Shown here: in pieces, positions 7,236-15,699 of the stretch
Layout: each line of letters starts with the position of its first letter
Numbering within the stretch: the first letter of the stretch is position 1
Origin: an uncultured bacterium
GTDB taxonomy: Bacteria; Bacteroidota; Bacteroidia; Chitinophagales; Chitinophagaceae
Direction: 5' to 3'
Assembly: GCA_903920455.1 (NCBI GenBank)
Contig: CAIXLY010000061.1
Span: forward strand, 1 to 34,661
Length of the DNA stretch: 34,661 bases
Program-made: the position numbers and the translations under genes
Notes under the pieces: generated by a model
What the model was told of the DNA's origin: nothing
The model's database searches: none
Seen by the model: the letters and a program-made list of their open reading frames with translations, nothing else

Positions 7236-8546
7236 TTAAATTATTGAAGAACGACCTACACTCTCGTAATGAAAACCTAGTTCTTGCATACTTACCAAAT
7301 CAAAAAGATTACGCCCGTCAAAAATAGCCTTGGTGCTCAGCATCTCTCCGATTTTATTAAAGTCAGGAGTTCTGAATTCATTCCATTCGGTTGCGATGAT
7401 TAAAGCGTCTGCATTTTCCAATGCATCATATTGATTTTCCGTATACTTGATTTTATCTCCGATTGCCTGCTTCACATTGTTCATTGCTTCCGGATCAAAG
7501 GCTGTAACCGTAGCTCCCGCTTGCAATAAGGCATCAATAACTGACAATGCTGGAGCCTCTCTGATATCATCGGTATTGGGCTTAAAGGCAAGGCCCCAAA
7601 GAGCGATGTGTTTTCCTGCAAGTTTACCGTCAAAAAAGGCTTTAATCTTTGGAACAAGGTGCATTTTTTGAGCCTCATTTACTTCCATCACTGCGTTCAG
7701 TATCTGAAACTCATAACCCACTTCGCTAGAACTCTTAACGAGTGCTTGAACGTCTTTTGGAAAACAACTGCCTCCATATCCTATTCCTGGAAATAAAAAT
7801 CTTTTCCCGATACGCGCATCACTACCAATTCCGAGTCTAACCATGTCAACATCCGCACCAAGCCTTTCACAAAGCTGAGCAATTTCATTCATGAATGAAA
7901 TCTTTGTTGCAAGAAATGAATTGGCAGCATATTTCGTAAGCTCTGCAGACCTTAGGTCCATATAGATCAAGGGATTTCCAGACCTGACAAAGGGCGCATA
8001 CAATTCGTTCATTAACTTTTTCGCTCTATCTGAATTCGTTCCAATGACTACCCTATCCGGCTTCATAAAATCTTCTACTGCCACGCCTTCACGCAAAAAT
8101 TCTGGATTGGAGACAACGTCAAAATCTACTTTACTGTTCTCTGTTACCGCCTGAAATACTTTTTCTGCAGTACCAACAGGAACTGTACTCTTATCAACGA
8201 TTACCACATAGTCTTCAATGATCTTGCCCAAGTCTTTAGCAACACCCAATACATATCTCAAGTCAGCAGATCCATCTTCACCTGGAGGAGTTGGCAATGC
8301 TAGAAAAAGTATTTTAGCATCCTTGATTCCTTCTTTTAAATTGGAAGTAAAATGGAGTCTGCCCTCTTTTAAATTTCTTACGAAAATCTTTTCTAGTCCA
8401 GGTTCATAGATGGTAATCTCCCCAGCAGATAATTTATCAACCTTTTGCTGATCAATATCAACACAAGTGACGTCATTGCCTGTTTCTGCAAAGCAGGTTC
8501 CAGTAACAAGTCCAACATAACCAGTTCCAATAACAGCAATCTTCAT
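7236..8546 (-). CDS. ugd: UDP-glucose 6-dehydrogenase
   Basis: 436 residues, normal length. N-terminal Rossmann GTGYVGLVTG (7-16); catalytic cysteine C261 in GYGGSCFPKD; K205 in AELTKYAANSF; C-terminal UDP-binding domain with ALWGLAFKPNTDDIR. It oxidises UDP-glucose twice to UDP-glucuronate with NAD. Lies 10 bp downstream of the aminotransferase and 12 bp upstream of UDP-xylose synthase, which would use its product. Confidence 0.95.
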   Translation of the reverse strand: MKIAVIGTGYVGLVTGTCFAETGNDVTCVDIDQQKVDKLSAGEITIYEPGLEKIFVRNLKEGRLHFTSNLKEGIKDAKILFLALPTPPGEDGSADLRYVLGVAKDLGKIIEDYVVIVDKSTVPVGTAEKVFQAVTENSKVDFDVVSNPEFLREGVAVEDFMKPDRVVIGTNSDRAKKLMNELYAPFVRSGNPLIYMDLRSAELTKYAANSFLATKISFMNEIAQLCERLGADVDMVRLGIGSDARIGKRFLFPGIGYGGSCFPKDVQALVKSSSEVGYEFQILNAVMEVNEAQKMHLVPKIKAFFDGKLAGKHIALWGLAFKPNTDDIREAPALSVIDALLQAGATVTAFDPEAMNNVKQAIGDKIKYTENQYDALENADALIIATEWNEFRTPDFNKIGEMLSTKAIFDGRNLFDLVSMQELGFHYESVGRSSII

Positions 8547-8556
8547 CTTATAGTGT

Positions 8557-9684
8557 TTACTTGAGGTAAGAATTTACATGATGGATAATATGTTCCAATT
8601 GCTCTTTATCCAATTCTGAATGAATAGGAAGTGAGACCACCCTTTCTGTCAACCAGTCCGTCACAGGCAGATCAACATCCGGCAAATTTAAAAACCCAAA
8701 CATTTTTTGCCTATGCGCAGGCACAGGATAATAGATCATTGCCGGAACATCTTTTGTAGCGAGGTATTCGACCAAACCATTACGATCTGCATCGTTCAAA
8801 ATCAATGTATATTGATGAAACACATGTGTGTTGCCTGCAGCTATTGTTGGTGTGGTTATTTTAGGATTAGATGAAAATGCCTCAGTATAAGTTTTAGCTG
8901 CGGCACCACGAGCAGCATTGTACTCGTCCAAATGCCCAAGTTTTATATTCAGTACCGCAGCTTGAATACTGTCGAGCCGGGAGTTACAACCAACGAGGTC
9001 ATGGTAATACCTTTTACTCTGCCCATGATTGGCAATCATTCTGATCTTATCTGCTAATGCTGCGTCTTTAGTAACGATAGCACCACCATCGCCATAACCA
9101 CCAAGATTTTTAGAAGGGAAAAAAGATGTGCAGCCTATATCTCCAATTGTACCCGTCTTGGAGGTTTTGCCGTTACTGAACGTGATTGATGCGCCAATAG
9201 CCTGAGCGTTATCTTCGATCACGAACAACCCAAATTCTTTTGCAATATCCATGATGGCTTCCATAGGTGCAGATTGACCATATAGATGAACCGGCACAAT
9301 TGCTTTGGTCTTCGGTGTAATTGCTTTTCTTATACCCTCTGCGGTCATGCAAAATGTTGAAGCATCCACGTCTACAAAGACGGGCTTCAATCTAAGCAGC
9401 GCCATCACCTCAGTTGTGGCAATATAGGTAAACGAAGGAGTGATCACTTCATCGCCAGGCTGCAGGTCTAAAGCCATCATCGCAATCTGCAACGCATCAG
9501 TTCCGTTGGCACAAGGAATAACCTGTTCAATGGCTAAATATTTACCCAGATGAGTGGAGAAATCAGAGACTGCCTTTCCGTTGATAAAAGAAGTTGTTTC
9601 AAGTACATTAAGTATTGCCCCATCCACCTCATTTTTGATCTTGAGGTATTGCCTTTTTAAATCGACCATTTGTATGGGTACCAT
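8557..9684 (-). CDS. DegT/DnrJ/EryC1-family sugar aminotransferase
   Basis: 375 residues. PLP-dependent aminotransferase of nucleotide-sugar type: GTDAL at 61-65 for phosphate binding, D158 in VIEDNAQAIGA, and Schiff-base K192 in FFPSKNLGGYGDGG. It is expected to aminate a keto-sugar nucleotide, but the substrate (3-keto or 4-keto) is not decided by sequence. RmlB in the same operon makes a 4-keto sugar; WbpE/WlbC-type 3-amino-glucuronate chemistry is also possible given Ugd. First gene of the operon. The start may be M1 or M6 (MVDLKRQY). Confidence 0.85.
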   Translation of the reverse strand: MVPIQMVDLKRQYLKIKNEVDGAILNVLETTSFINGKAVSDFSTHLGKYLAIEQVIPCANGTDALQIAMMALDLQPGDEVITPSFTYIATTEVMALLRLKPVFVDVDASTFCMTAEGIRKAITPKTKAIVPVHLYGQSAPMEAIMDIAKEFGLFVIEDNAQAIGASITFSNGKTSKTGTIGDIGCTSFFPSKNLGGYGDGGAIVTKDAALADKIRMIANHGQSKRYYHDLVGCNSRLDSIQAAVLNIKLGHLDEYNAARGAAAKTYTEAFSSNPKITTPTIAAGNTHVFHQYTLILNDADRNGLVEYLATKDVPAMIYYPVPAHRQKMFGFLNLPDVDLPVTDWLTERVVSLPIHSELDKEQLEHIIHHVNSYLK

Positions 9685-9702
9685 ATACTAAACTTTGTTG
9701 GG

Positions 9703-9734
9703 CGAAGGTAATAAAATTAAGCAGATGCTCCAGA
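9703..9734 (-). promoter_or_regulatory. Candidate promoter of the nucleotide-sugar operon
   Basis: On the minus strand TACCTTCG (9703-9710) differs from the Bacteroidota TAnnTTTG box at one position. TCTG at 9731-9734 lies 20 bp upstream in the place of the TTTG -33 box. It is 19 bp from the aminotransferase ATG. Confidence 0.4.
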
Positions 9735-9739
9735 AGTCG

Positions 9740-9747
9740 TAGCTTTG
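9740..9747 (+). promoter_or_regulatory. -7 box upstream of kdtA
   Basis: TAGCTTTG is an exact match to TAnnTTTG, ending 15 bp before the ATG at 9763. It overlaps the alternative TTG start at 9745, which favours the ATG. No clear -33 box. Confidence 0.4.
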
Positions 9748-9762
9748 GCAACGATTATAGAT

Positions 9763-11016
9763 ATGCTATTTTTTTATAATTTATTCCTCAAAGCATTCTC
9801 GGCTGGAATCCATATTGCTTCTCTATGGAACCCAAAGGCAAGCCAATGGGTAATTGGAAGAAAATCTTTGATCCGACAAATAAAAGAGGCTGTTGGCAAT
9901 ATAGAAGGCCCCTTAATTTGGATGCACTGTGCCTCTCTGGGTGAGTTTGAACAAGGCAAGCCGCTATTAGAGGAACTCAAAAAAAGCCATGTTGGCCATC
10001 GTATCCTGCTTACATTTTTCTCTCCTTCGGGCTATGAGATCAGGAAAAATAATAGTGGGGCTGACCTTGTGTTTTATCTTCCAATGGATAGCCATCGAAA
10101 CGCCAATGAATTTCTTGATGCCGTTAATCCCGAGCTTGTCATTTTTGTAAAATATGAGTCGTGGTACTACTATCTTACGGAGCTCAAGAAAAGAAAGATT
10201 CCCTCATTGCTGGTTTCTGCCATATTCAAAAAGGAGCAAACTTTTTTTGGAATTTTTGGAGGTTTTTTAAGAGGCCTATTGGAAAACTATACGCATATTT
10301 TTGTTCAAGATCTAAGTTCATTTGAGCTCCTGAAGAAATATAGACTTCGTGCAGATATTTCAATTGCGGGAGACACCCGATTTGACAGGGTTACGGCAAT
10401 CCTTGACCAGCCTTTTTCACATCATCACATCGAATCCTTCTGCAGAAACAGTGAAGTGCTGATTGCCGGCAGTACCTGGGAGGAGGACGAAAAGATGCTG
10501 GCTCAAGTTTCAAAGGAAATTCCCGCACTCAAGCTGATTGTTGCCCCTCATGAAGTAAGCGAATCTGCCATTGAGAAAACCAAAGAAAGATTTGAAGGTT
10601 CTGTATTGCTCTCAGCATTAGAGGCTGACATAGATAGCAGTCATGCTAAAGTTTTGGTGATCGACTGCATTGGAATGCTTTCAAAGCTATATCGATACAG
10701 CACGCTATGTTATGTTGGAGGCGGCTTTAACAAGGCTGGCATTCACAACATATTAGAACCAGCTGCATACGGACGAACCGTGGTCTTTGGCCCCAATCAC
10801 CAGAGATCGGCAGAGCCCGCTGAATTTATTGAATGTGGCGCCGGATTTAGCTACCATCGGCAGCGAGAATTAATCGAAATTGTAAGCCGTTTGCTTGAGC
10901 ATAAATCTGAAAGGGAAGAGAAGAACCGAATTGCAAAGCAGTATGTTGAAACAAAAAAGGGAAGTGCAGAGAAGATAATTGGTTATATAGAAAAAAATCG
11001 TCTTCTTAGCAGCTGA
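9763..11016 (+). CDS. kdtA: 3-deoxy-D-manno-octulosonic acid (Kdo) transferase
   Basis: 417 residues from ATG 9763. GT30-family glycosyltransferase: an N-terminal hydrophobic anchor (MLFFYNLFLKAFSAG), the GEFEQGKP acceptor-site motif after WMHCASL, and in the C-terminal half CYVGGGFNKAGIHNILEPAAYG and FGPNHQRSAEP, which bind CMP-Kdo. It adds Kdo to lipid A precursor on the inner face of the inner membrane. An in-frame TTG at 9745 is rejected because a -7 box overlaps it. The 3' end overlaps the convergent gene by 34 bp. It is divergent from the surface-sugar operon, in line with an LPS role. Confidence 0.93.
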   Translation: MLFFYNLFLKAFSAGIHIASLWNPKASQWVIGRKSLIRQIKEAVGNIEGPLIWMHCASLGEFEQGKPLLEELKKSHVGHRILLTFFSPSGYEIRKNNSGADLVFYLPMDSHRNANEFLDAVNPELVIFVKYESWYYYLTELKKRKIPSLLVSAIFKKEQTFFGIFGGFLRGLLENYTHIFVQDLSSFELLKKYRLRADISIAGDTRFDRVTAILDQPFSHHHIESFCRNSEVLIAGSTWEEDEKMLAQVSKEIPALKLIVAPHEVSESAIEKTKERFEGSVLLSALEADIDSSHAKVLVIDCIGMLSKLYRYSTLCYVGGGFNKAGIHNILEPAAYGRTVVFGPNHQRSAEPAEFIECGAGFSYHRQRELIEIVSRLLEHKSEREEKNRIAKQYVETKKGSAEKIIGYIEKNRLLSS

Positions 11017-11477
11017 TCAAAGTGCGCTATCACCTGCGCTTGTTCTTCGCTGATTGCAACAGCAGACACATATGATGATACAATTTGGCTAGCTTCCTCA
11101 TAGCTCTTGGCCTCATCCAATTCCGCCATCATCAAGTCAAACCCATTACTTTCTCCCTTAAAAAAAGCTTGGAGAAAAATGTATTTTTCATTTATTCCCA
11201 TTGCCGAACGAATGGAATTGATGGGCTGATGCTGAAGCAGATCTGCAATATCTGCCTTGCCTTCATCTACGGTCTTGTTTGAGGCGGATGACCCCAATTC
11301 GCCACCCCCCTGTCCAATTGGAATTGTAGGATCAAGCTTATCCTTGACTTTAGCCAATTGCTCCTCTTCTGCTATCGAACGAATCATATCAAAGATAGTC
11401 TCCATCAATTGGTCACGGGAAACATTCGCCTCAAGCTCTGCCCTTAACTTTTCTATCAATTGTTTCAGTCTTTCCAT
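10983..11477 (-). CDS. Conserved protein of unknown function
   Basis: 164 residues, no signal peptide or membrane span. The N-terminus (about 1-50) is a charged amphipathic helix. A flexible Gly/Ser segment follows (PIGQGGGELGSSASN), then a helical C-terminal part with INSIRSAMGINEKYIFLQAF and KSYEEASQIV. That block (an I..AIGINDKF.FI..LF.G-like motif followed by YEEA) is one I recognise from uncharacterised Bacteroidota proteins, but I know no function. The last 34 bp overlap the convergent kdtA 3' end. Confidence 0.65.
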   Translation of the reverse strand: MERLKQLIEKLRAELEANVSRDQLMETIFDMIRSIAEEEQLAKVKDKLDPTIPIGQGGGELGSSASNKTVDEGKADIADLLQHQPINSIRSAMGINEKYIFLQAFFKGESNGFDLMMAELDEAKSYEEASQIVSSYVSAVAISEEQAQVIAHFDQLLRRRFFSI

Positions 11478-11541
11478 CCCTTTATGGTATTTTTACATGC
11501 GGTCATCTTGTTAAAGATACCGAAGATTAACAAATAGGAAG

Positions 11542-12105
11542 ATGGCCATAGAAAGCAAGACAAACAATCACCATGTTGGGTGGATCGAAATAATATGTGG
11601 AGGCATGTTTTCTGGCAAGTCCAAAGAGTTAATCAATCGAATAAAAACTGCAGAGGCGGCACAACAGAAAGTTGCAATTTTTAAACCCGCGGTTGACACG
11701 CGCTATCATGCAGATAAAATAGTTTCACATGATGCGGCTGCCCTTGATGCGAAGCCCATCAATGATGCTAAGATGATGCTAGAAGGTACAGAAGATTTAC
11801 ATATCATTGCTATTGACGAAGTGCAATTTTTCAGTCAAGATATTATTCAGGTTGTTGAGCAATTGGCAAACGCAGGAAAAAGAGTAATTGTGGCAGGACT
11901 GGACATGGACTATGAAGGCAAGCCATTTGGACCTATGCCATCCTTGCTTTCAGTGGCCAACTACATTACAAAACTTCATGCCCTATGTGTATTATGCGGT
12001 GCAGAAGCCAGTTATTCATATAGAAAAATCACAAGTAAAGATCAAGTGGTGCTTGGAGAAAAAGATAAGTATGAAGCCCGCTGCAGAAACTGCTTTAATT
12101 CCTAA
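11542..12105 (+). CDS. tdk: Thymidine kinase
   Basis: 187 residues, type II (TK1-like). Walker A GGMFSGKS at 20-27, the D92-E93 Walker B/catalytic pair in AIDEVQFF, lasso-domain tyrosines in SYSYRK, and four zinc-binding cysteines as CVLC and CRNC. It phosphorylates thymidine with ATP for nucleotide salvage. The 3' end overlaps the ccmB start by 35 bp in another frame, so the two are probably translationally coupled. Confidence 0.95.
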   Translation: MAIESKTNNHHVGWIEIICGGMFSGKSKELINRIKTAEAAQQKVAIFKPAVDTRYHADKIVSHDAAALDAKPINDAKMMLEGTEDLHIIAIDEVQFFSQDIIQVVEQLANAGKRVIVAGLDMDYEGKPFGPMPSLLSVANYITKLHALCVLCGAEASYSYRKITSKDQVVLGEKDKYEARCRNCFNS

Positions 12106-12778
12106 AGAGATAACATTGGATGCAATAAAACAATATAAAGCCTTACTAAAAAAAGAGTTTCTACTTGAAGCTCGTCAGCAGCATACTTTATATGGGGTGA
12201 TGTTGTATATCGCCTCTACTGTTTTTGTAATTTATCTTACGATGGGATCTCCAGAGGCTGAGACCTGGAATGCGCTATTCTGGATTACACAACTTTTCAT
12301 TTGCATCAATGCAGTTGCAAAAAGTTTCTTACAAGAGGCAAAAGGAAGAATGCTCTACTATTACTCCATCACCTCCCCTGTGATTTTCATTCTTTCAAAA
12401 CTTACCTACAATATCATCCTGATGGTAGCGATGGGGGTCATCAACCTAATGCTGTTTGCAGCATTCATGGGAAATCCAACCTCCTCCTTTTTCTTATTCA
12501 TGGGCATTGGCGTATTGGGATCGATTGGACTGGGATTGATTTTTACGATGCTTGCAGCGATTGCATCAAAAGCATTGCAACAGGCCTCACTCATGGCAAT
12601 TCTAGGATTCCCGCTAGTGATACCGCAGTTGCTTTTACTGGCAAGGCTCTCAAAAGCTGCCTTTTCAGAAATTTTTAGAGACGGTGTTCCTATCCAGCTT
12701 GTGCTACTTATTTTGGCACTAGACATTATGATTGTTCTATTGTCGGTTATTTTGTATCCTTTTTTATGGAAAGATTAG
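12071..12778 (+). CDS. ccmB: Heme exporter CcmB
   Basis: 235 residues from ATG 12071, close to the family's usual 220. Six predicted membrane spans, with CcmB blocks KKEFLLEARQQHTLYG near the N-terminus, GSIGLGLIFTMLAAIASKA in the middle, and FPLVIPQLLL. It is the membrane permease of the CcmAB transporter that releases CcmE-bound heme during cytochrome c maturation. The same frame extends further upstream to 11888, but that part is antiparallel-free overlap with tdk and not CcmB-like. No ccmA is nearby. Confidence 0.88.
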   Translation: MKPAAETALIPKEITLDAIKQYKALLKKEFLLEARQQHTLYGVMLYIASTVFVIYLTMGSPEAETWNALFWITQLFICINAVAKSFLQEAKGRMLYYYSITSPVIFILSKLTYNIILMVAMGVINLMLFAAFMGNPTSSFFLFMGIGVLGSIGLGLIFTMLAAIASKALQQASLMAILGFPLVIPQLLLLARLSKAAFSEIFRDGVPIQLVLLILALDIMIVLLSVILYPFLWKD

Positions 12779-12788
12779 TCGAACAGAC

Positions 12789-12796
12789 TAATTTTG
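12789..12796 (+). promoter_or_regulatory. -7 box between ccmB and ccmC
   Basis: TAATTTTG is an exact TAnnTTTG match in the 88-bp ccmB-ccmC gap and could give ccmC its own transcript. There is no clear -33 box. Confidence 0.3.
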
Positions 12797-12866
12797 AAAT
12801 TGCGTCTGAAAGCCATCTTGCATCGTGATGGCAGAACTTATTGGTTATTATAAATATCATCTTAAC

Positions 12867-13568
12867 ATGAAGCTTACTTGGTGGAAAATTAGTGCTGTTG
12901 TTTTGCTGGTTTATGCTGTGGTGGGAGGGCTTTTACTTCCTGTTCCCGAACTTTCACAATTGGGAGAAACCATTAGAAACTTATACTATCATGTTTGTAT
13001 GTGGTTTGCCATGATGATATTGTTTACCATCTCAATAATACAAAGCATAAAATATCTAAGAACTGGAGATATAAGACATGATATTAAAGCCATGTCATAT
13101 GCTGGGGTTGGCACATATATGGGATTGCTCGGCTATGCCACTGGCGCAATTTGGGCAAGCTTCACTTGGGCAGACCCTAACAATCCCGCCTATGCATCGT
13201 TTGGATCCATCATGAGAGAGCCCAAGCTGATCGGTGCTGCAATTGCATTGCTGATCTATGGAGCGTATTTTATCCTTAGAAGTTCCGTCACCGATCTAGA
13301 TCAGAGAGCGAGAGTGAGTGCTGTATACAATGTATTTGCATACGCCATGCTGTTCCCTTCCATTTGGATAATTCCACGGCTACTCCCTAGCTTACACCCT
13401 GGTCAAGAAGGCAATCCTGCACTCAATTTCAATGATATTGACACCAGGATGAGAATTGTTTTTTATCCAGCTGTTCTGGGATGGACATTGCTCGGAGCAT
13501 GGATCTCAACCCTTATCATCAGATATAAATTTATTGTAGAAAGTAAAATCGTGAACAATGAAAAATAA
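12867..13568 (+). CDS. ccmC: Heme handling protein CcmC
   Basis: 233 residues from ATG 12867 (alternatives ATG 12828, GTG 12825). Six membrane spans, conserved H42 in NLYYHVCMWF, and family blocks MSYAGVGTYMGLLGYATGAIW, KLIGAAIALLIYGAYFILR and MRIVFYPAVLGW. CcmC loads heme onto CcmE. The periplasmic tryptophan-rich loop (WWD motif, heme binding) is atypical: it reads IWASFTWADPNNPAYASFG, with only W96 and W101 left before REPK, where relatives have further tryptophans. CcmD follows with an 11-bp overlap. Confidence 0.87.
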   Translation: MKLTWWKISAVVLLVYAVVGGLLLPVPELSQLGETIRNLYYHVCMWFAMMILFTISIIQSIKYLRTGDIRHDIKAMSYAGVGTYMGLLGYATGAIWASFTWADPNNPAYASFGSIMREPKLIGAAIALLIYGAYFILRSSVTDLDQRARVSAVYNVFAYAMLFPSIWIIPRLLPSLHPGQEGNPALNFNDIDTRMRIVFYPAVLGWTLLGAWISTLIIRYKFIVESKIVNNEK

Positions 13569-13770
13569 AATGCTTACCCTCCTCTTTGCTGTTGCAATGA
13601 TCAGTACACAGGCGCAACAAAGCTTTACCAGCAATGATGCTACTGCCAGTGTGATGAGAAGCAATGGAAAGATATATGTAGTCGTTGCGGTAGTGCTTAC
13701 TATATTGTTTGGACTGATTGCATATGTCATCCGTCTTGATAGAAAAATATCTAAGCTTGAAAAAGAATAA
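13558..13770 (+). CDS. ccmD: CcmD-family small membrane protein
   Basis: 70 residues. A hydrophobic leader (LLFAVAMISTQAQQ), then SNGKIYVVVAVVLTILFGLIAYVIRLDRKISKLEKE: one membrane span with a positively charged cytoplasmic tail, matching CcmD-type proteins of Bacteroidota. It should hold CcmC with the CcmAB complex. The start overlaps the ccmC stop by 11 bp, implying coupled translation. The extra N-terminal leader makes it longer than many CcmD proteins. Confidence 0.75.
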   Translation: MKNKMLTLLFAVAMISTQAQQSFTSNDATASVMRSNGKIYVVVAVVLTILFGLIAYVIRLDRKISKLEKE

Positions 13771-13825
13771 TTGATTTCAAGTCACTGCGGACTAGTCATT
13801 TCCTTTTCATCATAAACTTGATAAA

Positions 13826-15238
13826 ATGAACCCGGAATACAGTTTTTTCGACGCAGTATGTAAAAGCTTTGACAAGGCAGCAAAATTCACCACTTTCGAC
13901 GCCGGTATTCTTGAGCAAATAAAGCAGTGCAACAGTGTACTCAGGATGCACTTCCCAGTAAAAATTGGCGATAAGGTTGAAGTAATCAAAGCCTATAGGG
14001 TTCAACACTCACACCATAAATTACCCTGCAAAGGAGGAATTCGATTTAGCGAAATGGTTAACCTCGATGAGGTAATGGCCCTGTCAGCCCTCATGACCTA
14101 TAAATGTGCGATTGTAAATGTCCCTTTTGGTGGCGCCAAGGGAGGAATCACCATCGACCCCAAAAAATACGATGTTTACGACTTAGAAAGAATTACCAGG
14201 CGGTATACCAGTGAGTTGGTGAAGAAAAGATTCATTGGCCCTGGTGAAGATGTACCAGCACCAGACTACGGAACTGGGGAGCGTGAAATGTCTTGGATTC
14301 TTGACACCTATATGGCTTTGCATCCTGGAGAGACAGATGCCCTAGGCTGTGTGACAGGAAAGCCCATCACCCAGGGTGGTGTTAGAGGAAGAAAGGAAGC
14401 AACTGGACTTGGCGTATTTTATGGAATAAGAGAAGTTTGCAATAATCTCGAGGTGATGGCCAGAATTGGACTAACTCCGGGCATTGAGAAAAAGCGAGTA
14501 ATTGTTCAAGGACTTGGAAATGTTGGATATCATGCAGCTAAATTTTTTCAGGAAGGTGGAGCAATTATTGTATGCTTGGCAGAATATGAGGGATCAATAT
14601 ATAATGAAGGCGGCCTTGATGTAGAAGCTGTTTTTCAGCACAGAAAAAAAACTGGGTCTATTTTAAATTTTCCTGGTGCAACGAATCTTCCTAAAAATAC
14701 AGATGCGCTTGAGGCCGACTGCGACATATTGGTTCCTGCTGCGCTTGAGAATGTAATCAATAAAGACAATGCTGGAAACGTAAAGGCGAAGATTGTTGGA
14801 GAGGCTGCAAATGGTCCATTGACACCAGAAGCAGATGAGATTTTATTAGCGAAGAACGTACTGGTGGTTCCCGACATGTACTTAAATGCTGGGGGAGTTA
14901 CTGTGTCTTATTTTGAATGGCTAAAAAATCTCAGCCACGTATCCTATGGACGACTTGAAAGAAGGTTTATGGAAAATCAGAACGCAAATATTCTTTCTCA
15001 AATTGAGAGCATGACTGGCAATAAAGTAACAGACGATCAAAGAAAAATAATCGTCCATGGACCAGATGAAATCGACTTGGTCAGAAGTGGCTTGGAAGAC
15101 ACCATGATCAAGGCAACCAATGAGATATTTGACTGCTGGAAGAAGTATCCGGAAATTCAGGATATGAGAACTGCTGCCTTTGTTGTTGCCATCAATAAAG
15201 TGGGTACCAGCTACCTAGAGCTTGGCATTTTCCCATAA
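13826..15238 (+). CDS. gdhA: Glutamate dehydrogenase (Glu/Leu/Phe/Val dehydrogenase family)
   Basis: 470 residues, slightly longer than the usual 420-450. Substrate lysines in LPCKGGIRF and [10 protein letters not shown], the family signature [10 protein letters not shown], catalytic Asp in [13 protein letters not shown], and a C-terminal Rossmann [14 protein letters not shown] for NAD(P). It interconverts glutamate with 2-oxoglutarate and ammonia. Cofactor choice cannot be read with certainty. It follows the CcmD gene by 55 bp, where ccmE/ccmF might be expected. Confidence 0.9.
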   Translation: MNPEYSFFDAVCKSFDKAAKFTTFDAGILEQIKQCNSVLRMHFPVKIGDKVEVIKAYRVQHSHHKLPCKGGIRFSEMVNLDEVMALSALMTYKCAIVNVPFGGAKGGITIDPKKYDVYDLERITRRYTSELVKKRFIGPGEDVPAPDYGTGEREMSWILDTYMALHPGETDALGCVTGKPITQGGVRGRKEATGLGVFYGIREVCNNLEVMARIGLTPGIEKKRVIVQGLGNVGYHAAKFFQEGGAIIVCLAEYEGSIYNEGGLDVEAVFQHRKKTGSILNFPGATNLPKNTDALEADCDILVPAALENVINKDNAGNVKAKIVGEAANGPLTPEADEILLAKNVLVVPDMYLNAGGVTVSYFEWLKNLSHVSYGRLERRFMENQNANILSQIESMTGNKVTDDQRKIIVHGPDEIDLVRSGLEDTMIKATNEIFDCWKKYPEIQDMRTAAFVVAINKVGTSYLELGIFP

Positions 15239-15239
15239 A

Positions 15240-15264
15240 CCCTCATTGATTTGGGTAATGAGGG
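15240..15264. terminator. Hairpin between convergent gdhA and HsdR-N gene
   Basis: CCCTCATT, a 9-nt loop and AATGAGGG form an 8-bp perfect stem right at the gdhA stop and over the end of the HsdR-N gene. It lacks a strong T run on either strand, so its activity as a terminator is uncertain. Confidence 0.3.
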
Positions 15265-15686
15265 AAATCCGACAGCCATGATGAAACTTCCCCACCCCTT
15301 TCAGCAAGGTGACAGTCTTGACCATTGGTGATCAACAAGTATTTTACAGGTACAGAGAGGTTGTAAGAAAGAATCTGCATCAATACGGATTCGTCTAATT
15401 GAACAGTATCCGCCTTACACTCAATGAGCATCCAAGGCTGCGTATTTCTATCATGCACCAAAACGTCAAACCTTCGTGAAAGAACCCCAAGCTTGATTTT
15501 CTTTTCTACTGCAATTGAGGCCTTGGGCACTCCCCCCCGCAAAATCAGCCACTGAAGTATATTCTGCCTAACCCATTCCTCAGGTGTGAGCGCAACCCAT
15601 CTTTGCCTTATAGAATCGAATATTGCAGGCTGGCCATTCTCTAGCCTTGTTTTGAAATCCGGTTCAGGAAAATCCAGCTTGATCAT
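15243..15686 (-). CDS. Stand-alone type I restriction HsdR N-terminal-domain protein
   Basis: 147 residues. It corresponds to the HsdR N-terminal nuclease domain alone (PD-(D/E)xK fold): RRFDVLVHDRNTQPWMLIECKA supplies the acidic residue and the ExK pair, with a helical TPEEWVRQNILQWLI segment before it. No helicase domains, HsdM or HsdS genes are present, so this is not a restriction system. Similar short proteins are common single genes in Bacteroidota; role unknown. Confidence 0.75.
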   Translation of the reverse strand: MIKLDFPEPDFKTRLENGQPAIFDSIRQRWVALTPEEWVRQNILQWLILRGGVPKASIAVEKKIKLGVLSRRFDVLVHDRNTQPWMLIECKADTVQLDESVLMQILSYNLSVPVKYLLITNGQDCHLAERGGEVSSWLSDFPHYPNQ

Positions 15687-15699
15687 GAATGCAAAATAG

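Noticed and set aside
3746-9684. Complete capsule or O-antigen locus
   Set aside because: Only precursor enzymes are seen; there are no glycosyltransferases, flippase, polymerase or export genes in the window.
11888-12070. Longer N-terminus for CcmB
   Set aside because: The added residues (Trp/Cys/His-rich) are the out-of-frame reading of tdk and do not resemble CcmB.
12301-12726. Additional frames on both strands inside ccmB
   Set aside because: They lie wholly within the ccmB coding region and have no recognisable features.
15243-15686. Restriction-modification or defence system
   Set aside because: Only the HsdR N-terminal domain is present, with no helicase, methylase or specificity gene; such single genes are common in Bacteroidota core genomes.
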